From positions 27,614,785-27,678,784 of the forward strand of contig NC_053116.1 in assembly GCF_010015445.1 (NCBI RefSeq): a DNA stretch of 64,000 nucleotides, given 5' to 3'. Of this stretch, positions 63,839-64,000 are shown one piece after another (the first letter of the stretch is position 1; each line of letters starts with the position of its first letter). Both the position numbers and the translations under genes were made by a program. Source of the DNA: Perca fluviatilis. Taxonomy: Eukaryota > Chordata > Actinopteri > Perciformes > Percidae. Under the pieces are notes generated by a model, which was given only the letters and a program-made list of their open reading frames with translations, was not told the origin of the DNA and searched no databases.

Positions 63839-64000
63839 CACACGGCATACAAAATCGGAACCAGACAAAGCACTACATGATAAATACACCTCACAACACC
63901 TGAGTTCAGCTGGTAACCTTTTTCGTGTGGCAAGCTAGCCAATAACACATAGCGCAAAAACACATAAGGGAGACTAGTGTTTGCTAGCGAGTCTGCTAAC

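Overview
This is nuclear DNA from a ray-finned fish, most likely a spiny-rayed teleost. The evidence is short GT/AG-spliced exons of vertebrate genes, very abundant (CA)n microsatellites, tRNA-headed SINEs, and hAT, Harbinger, TTAA and LINE remnants of types common in perch-like fishes. It holds no bacterial features, CRISPR arrays or operons.

Three housekeeping genes lie in tandem, all on the minus strand. (1) impdh2, inosine-5'-monophosphate dehydrogenase 2 (guanine nucleotide synthesis): coding exons 1-5 at 204-7038; the rest lies beyond the left edge. (2) arih2, ariadne-2/TRIAD1, an RBR E3 ubiquitin ligase: complete, 14 coding exons at 15185-26842, plus an inferred untranslated first exon at about 29061-29195. 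(3) xpc, the damage sensor of global-genome nucleotide-excision repair: complete, 14 coding exons at 31397-45399, about 933 codons. Every coding exon was placed by reading splice sites and phase on the minus strand; the phases chain without a break in all three genes, apart from one ambiguous arih2 donor. Each putative promoter carries a perfect CRE palindrome (TGACGTCA), and impdh2 and xpc share the longer string TGACGTCACGTCCG.

The introns and intergenic gaps are a layered set of transposable elements. The most unusual is a 4.03-kb DNA transposon at 7942-11972. It has 26-bp terminal inverted repeats, a 4-bp AAGT target duplication, subterminal GTGACAGG-type repeats near both ends, and two minus-strand ORF remnants, one with a distinctive WNFFEASHGKGAPDGVGG core. 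I could not assign it to a superfamily. Other elements are a two-gene PIF/Harbinger remnant in impdh2 intron 1, a MITE embedded in an (AAT)n tract, a long-inverted-repeat element in an xpc intron, a triple-nested insertion in another xpc intron, several hAT elements with 8-bp target duplications, and three LINE 3' fragments with recognisable reverse-transcriptase pieces.

From about 45.6 to 64 kb I find no gene I can name. The region holds simple repeats, homopolymer-rich low-complexity DNA (50.4-51.5 kb), a possible conserved noncoding/promoter-like island (49.64-50.33 kb), one unassigned terminal-exon-like ORF (47.16-47.29 kb), and nested MITEs (54.5-55.9 kb).
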